From: Candidatus Delongbacteria bacterium
Lineage (GTDB): Bacteria > JAGOEH01
Direction: 5' to 3'
Length of the DNA: 8,853 nucleotides
NCBI GenBank assembly: GCA_017997825.1
Contig: JAGOEH010000127.1
Location: 1 to 8,853, forward strand
Position numbers and translations under genes: made by a program. Below, in pieces: positions 6,591 through 8,853 of this stretch. Each line of letters opens with the position of its first letter. Position 1 is the stretch's first letter. The notes under the pieces were generated by a model. That model worked only from the letters and a program-made list of their open reading frames with translations, was not told where the DNA came from and did not search any database.

Positions 6591-6676
6591 ATGGTTTCTT
6601 GCGAAAACCATAAGGTATTGCCTCGGTCGCTCGGCAATACAGGACTTCCCTTGCGGGTCCAGTCTGTTCTTATGGT
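6591..6676 (-). other. Structured leader RNA candidate before flgE (three-way junction and competing hairpin)
   Basis: In the minus-strand RNA three helices can form together. P1 pairs ACCAUAAG (6676-6669) with CUUAUGGU (6614-6607). P2 pairs GGAC (6660-6657) with GUCC (6645-6642) and encloses CCC-GCAA-GGG, which can form a GNRA-type loop. P3 pairs GUAUUGCC (6640-6633) with GGCAAUAC (6622-6615) and abuts P1 with no linker. A separate hairpin, AUGGUUU (6611-6605) with AAACCAU (6597-6591), uses part of the P1 strand, so the two folds exclude each other. The element lies between two otherwise closely packed flagellar genes. I recognise no known riboswitch class; the pairing is drawn by eye. Confidence 0.4.
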
Positions 6677-6681
6677 AGCGG

Positions 6682-7074
6682 TTAGATTATGATCGTACTA
6701 TCGATATTGGTAAAAACATTCTCCTTGGCTTGTTCACGATTGGTTACCGTAATGACGGTGCGATTAGGCACACTGACGATAAAGGCCAAATCCTGCATCA
6801 GAACCAGACTCTCTTTGGCTCCTTTCTCCTGCGCTTTGTTGACCGCGCTTTCCAGCCGATCCATATCATACTGGGTTAACGCAATATTGCGGCTCAACAG
6901 GCGGCTCTGGGCATGGGCGGAAAATTTCAATCCGGCGGTTTTTCCGACTTCCTCCTGCAATATTTGCTGAAAATCCAGCCCGGAGGTTGTCACCTTGGAC
7001 GTCGATTTTACCGTCGATTCCGATGAAACCGGCTTGATTCCGATCTGATCGGGAGAATATAAACGGTTAACCAT
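6682..7074 (-). CDS. Conserved flagellar operon protein, TIGR02530-like family of unknown function
   Basis: The 130-residue product carries the compact C-terminal signature of the small flagellar-operon family usually found between flgD and flgE in Firmicute-type loci: FSAHAQSRLLSRNI (51-64), a helix to about 85, GAKESLVLMQDLAFIVSVP (85-103), then TVITV and KENVFTNID (118-125). The first 30 residues are Ser/Thr/Lys-rich and look unordered. No signal peptide, membrane segment or catalytic motif is visible. The start is ATG 7074, four bases after the flgD stop; the purine-rich end of flgD (the EEEEG codons) serves as ribosome binding site. An in-frame ATG at 7116 would overlap flgD and add a basic, non-conserved stretch. 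Its position suggests a part in hook assembly, but the molecular role is not known to me. Confidence 0.85.
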   Translation of the reverse strand: MVNRLYSPDQIGIKPVSSESTVKSTSKVTTSGLDFQQILQEEVGKTAGLKFSAHAQSRLLSRNIALTQYDMDRLESAVNKAQEKGAKESLVLMQDLAFIVSVPNRTVITVTNREQAKENVFTNIDSTIII

Positions 7075-7078
7075 GGGA

Positions 7079-7810
7079 TCAACCCTCTTCCTCTTCCGTT
7101 GGAGTGACCACCGCATCCATCACTTCAATCACTTTACTGATATCATATTCCAAATCACCGCACACCAGGCGGGTAACATTACCGTCATAGCGAACGCCGG
7201 TCACAATCCCGGAAGCATACCCGCTGATTTCAATCTCTTCACCCTCGCTATTTTTCCCCTGGATGGTAAAGGAATATTCACCGTCATCCACCAGGTTTCC
7301 GGCATTGTCACGGCCATTCCAGGTATAACTCTGGTTGCCTTCCGCGTAATAATCCACATCGATGGTCCGTACCGTCTTCCCATCAGCATCCAAAATATTG
7401 ATATTCACGCCATAAGCATTTTCCGGCACGGTAAACAACAGATCGGACGATTTTCCATCCGTAACCAGCAAACTGTTACCCTCAACCCGGATCTGTTTCC
7501 CGATCAGGGTCGTGGCCATATTGTTGTTGATGGATTTGTTCAACAGGGCGTTAGTAGTCACCGATTCAGTCAGATTTTGATTGATCTGGGTCAATTGCTC
7601 CAGGGAACTGAACTGGGCCAATTGGGCAGTAAAATCCTGATTATTCATCGGATCCAGAGGATCCTGATACTGCAGCTGAGCTACAAACATTTTCAGAAAT
7701 TCATCCATGCTGGCCAGTGAACTGGTATCGGTAGTACTGGAACTGCTGCTACTGCTGCTCGTGGACGATCCGGGCTTAACGTTGTCCACTGAATTAAAAA
7801 CGACGCTCAT
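7079..7810 (-). CDS. flgD: Flagellar hook capping/scaffold protein FlgD
   Basis: FlgD sits as a cap on the growing hook and guides addition of FlgE, then leaves when the hook is complete. The 243-residue product has a Ser/Thr-rich N-terminal stretch (about 15-32, with eight or more serines in a row). The classic FlgD N-terminal block follows at 38-72 (FLKMFVAQLQYQDPLDPM, then QDFTAQLAQFSSLEQL). Residues about 110-200 contain the FlgD Ig-like fold, recognised by YTWNGRDNAGNLVDDGEYSF. A further strand-rich part and an acidic tail (TEEEEG) end the protein. ATG 7810 lies 5 bases after GGAGG, which overlaps the end of fliK; the gap from fliK is 9 bases. It is followed after 4 bases by the small flagellar-operon gene and then flgE, its substrate. 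Confidence 0.96.
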   Translation of the reverse strand: MSVVFNSVDNVKPGSSTSSSSSSSSTTDTSSLASMDEFLKMFVAQLQYQDPLDPMNNQDFTAQLAQFSSLEQLTQINQNLTESVTTNALLNKSINNNMATTLIGKQIRVEGNSLLVTDGKSSDLLFTVPENAYGVNINILDADGKTVRTIDVDYYAEGNQSYTWNGRDNAGNLVDDGEYSFTIQGKNSEGEEIEISGYASGIVTGVRYDGNVTRLVCGDLEYDISKVIEVMDAVVTPTEEEEG

Positions 7811-7815
7811 GAGTG

Positions 7816-7821
7816 CCTCCT
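7816..7821 (-). promoter_or_regulatory. Ribosome binding site of flgD overlapping the fliK stop
   Basis: The minus strand reads AGGAGG, 5 bases before the flgD ATG, and its first bases belong to the fliK TAG. This arrangement favours reinitiation by ribosomes leaving fliK. Confidence 0.7.
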
Positions 7822-8853
7822 AGGCCAGATAATTAAATCGGCGTGATCGTTTATGCTTTTCCCAGTCATCCCACACATCCTGCGTATCCTTGCGGGGCTG
7901 GCGCTGATGGGATGACTGCTGATCGCTCCGGGCTGATTCTTCCTGATGGAGCGGGGCCTGATCGGTCGTCGTAGAGTTCTGGGATGACTTCTCCGCCGGA
8001 ATGATCGCGATCTCGGTTTTAGTCAGGGTTATATTCTGATCCCTCATCGATTCAATCAGTTGATCCATGTTCCGTTTCAACTGATGATGCACCTCTTCAT
8101 TCTCCACCTGAAAAAGGGCTTCCACCTCTGATCCTTCCATCTTCAAATGAACGATCACGTTGCCCAGGGATTCCGGTTTTAAATGAATCACCGCTTCCTT
8201 CTGCTGATGATTAATGGTCATCTTCAGGTGCCGGAAAACCTGCTGACTGGGAGTCTCTTCGGCAGCCGGCGGAGCGGGAGTCTCGGCAATCTCCTGGACT
8301 GAACCGGTTTCATGGCTTCCGGTTGAAACCAAAACCGTAGCTGGTCCCTCAGAATCTGCCGAAATGGCCTCCGGATTGAATGCCGGCCTGGCCGAATCCC
8401 CCTCAACCCTGGGTTCCGGTTGGCTCCTTTTTACCGGAGGATTTTTGATCTCACGATTCTCAAATCCCGGGAGACCTGCAATTCTGCCTTCCATCTTTTC
8501 AGATTGTAACGGATCCGACGGCTTCTCAGCCCGATGTCTATCAAAGACCTCTTTATTGAAAACATTATGCATTAAATATGCCGGGTTCTGATTTCGAAAT
8601 GATCCTTCCGCTTTGACCCTCTGTATTGACGGAGCACCCGCCTGGTTCTCCGGTAAACGCTCCGTTCGGATCACTCTCCCCCCCGACTCGAACCGAATAC
8701 CCTGATCCTCGGATTCTGCGACCGGCTGATCCGGTCCCGTCATACCGGTATCTTTTTCCCGCCCCGGTTGATCCAGAGGCTCCATCATGACCGGAAGGTC
8801 TGATGGAATAAGGCTCAGCCCATCGTGAAGCTGGGAATTTTTTTCCACGTATC
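7820..8853 (-). CDS. fliK: Flagellar hook-length control protein FliK (N-terminus beyond window)
   Basis: FliK is secreted during hook growth, measures hook length and switches the export gate from hook to filament proteins. The reading frame is open to the right edge. A GTG at 8848 could start a 342-residue protein, but there is no room to see a ribosome binding site, and FliK proteins are usually longer, so I treat the start as lying outside. Counting from that GTG, residues 1-200 are polar, Pro/Glu/Ser-rich and without clear folds, as expected for the ruler part. Residues about 203-285 form the conserved C-terminal switch domain, with AVIHLKPESLGNVIVHLKME at 219-238 and a helix ending in LIESMRDQNI. 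The tail (286-342) is Gln/Ser-rich and then basic-aromatic (WDDWEKHKRSRRFNYLA). Its stop overlaps the flgD ribosome binding site. Confidence 0.9.
   Translation of the reverse strand, partial: YVEKNSQLHDGLSLIPSDLPVMMEPLDQPGREKDTGMTGPDQPVAESEDQGIRFESGGRVIRTERLPENQAGAPSIQRVKAEGSFRNQNPAYLMHNVFNKEVFDRHRAEKPSDPLQSEKMEGRIAGLPGFENREIKNPPVKRSQPEPRVEGDSARPAFNPEAISADSEGPATVLVSTGSHETGSVQEIAETPAPPAAEETPSQQVFRHLKMTINHQQKEAVIHLKPESLGNVIVHLKMEGSEVEALFQVENEEVHHQLKRNMDQLIESMRDQNITLTKTEIAIIPAEKSSQNSTTTDQAPLHQEESARSDQQSSHQRQPRKDTQDVWDDWEKHKRSRRFNYLA

Noticed and set aside
6607-6676. Cyclic-di-GMP (GEMM-I) riboswitch upstream of flgE
   Set aside because: The GNRA-type loop and side-by-side helices are reminiscent of that class, and it does control flagellar genes elsewhere, but the conserved internal bases of the class (for example the GCAAA-CC segments) are not present.
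6600-6681. Sigma-54 or sigma-28 promoter before flgE
   Set aside because: No GG-N10-GC pair; the nearest candidate has 12 bases between GG and GC. No TAAA-N15-GCCGATAA-like pair was found either.
4299-6684. Shared 9-mer TAGCGGTTA at 4299-4307 and 6676-6684
   Set aside because: Two copies of a 9-base word in almost 9 kb, one overlapping a stop codon and one inside a promoter spacer, is close to what chance gives; no flanking similarity supports a common site.

Overview
The window is one continuous block of flagellar genes, all read from the minus strand. In transcription order, from high to low coordinates, they are fliK (start beyond the right edge), flgD, a small conserved flagellar-operon protein, flgE, flbD, motA, motB, fliL, fliM and fliY/fliN (end beyond the left edge). 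I found no mobile element, CRISPR array, tRNA or rRNA, and no convincing plus-strand gene.

Organism: this is a motile, flagellated bacterium with mid-range base composition. The order flgD-flgE-flbD-motA-motB-fliL-fliM-fliY, the FlbD/SwrD family protein and the FliY form (a CheC-like domain placed before the FliN domain) are typical of Firmicutes, spirochaetes, Thermotogae and several candidate phyla, not of enteric Proteobacteria. The hook protein has no cysteine, so the cysteine-dependent lysinoalanine cross-link of spirochaete hooks is not possible; this argues mildly against a spirochaete. I cannot name the phylum from the sequence alone.

Layout. Positions 8853-6457 roughly hold the hook-assembly module: FliK measures hook length, FlgD caps the growing hook, a 130-residue family member of unknown role follows, and FlgE is the hook subunit. 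About 107 bases lie between that small gene and flgE, the longest gap inside the upstream half; they can fold into a three-way junction just before a strong ribosome binding site. Positions 4456-4279 are the only true intergenic break. They hold a symmetric GTTAAC-rich element overlapping the flgE stop, a near-perfect intrinsic terminator, and then two promoter-like elements of the same design (TTGACA, 18 bases, TATTACC). Positions 4278-1 hold the motor and switch module: FlbD, the MotA/MotB stator, FliL, and the C-ring proteins FliM and FliY.

How the parts work together: the upstream unit builds the hook, and the downstream unit supplies torque generation and the rotation switch. The terminator-promoter pair suggests that the motor/switch genes can be transcribed independently of the hook genes. 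Within the downstream unit, stop and start codons overlap at flbD/motA, motA/motB and fliM/fliY, which points to translational coupling. Overall this is a recognisable flagellar locus. The less ordinary signals are in its non-coding DNA (flgE leader, flgE-flbD gap) and in the enlarged central part of FlgE.
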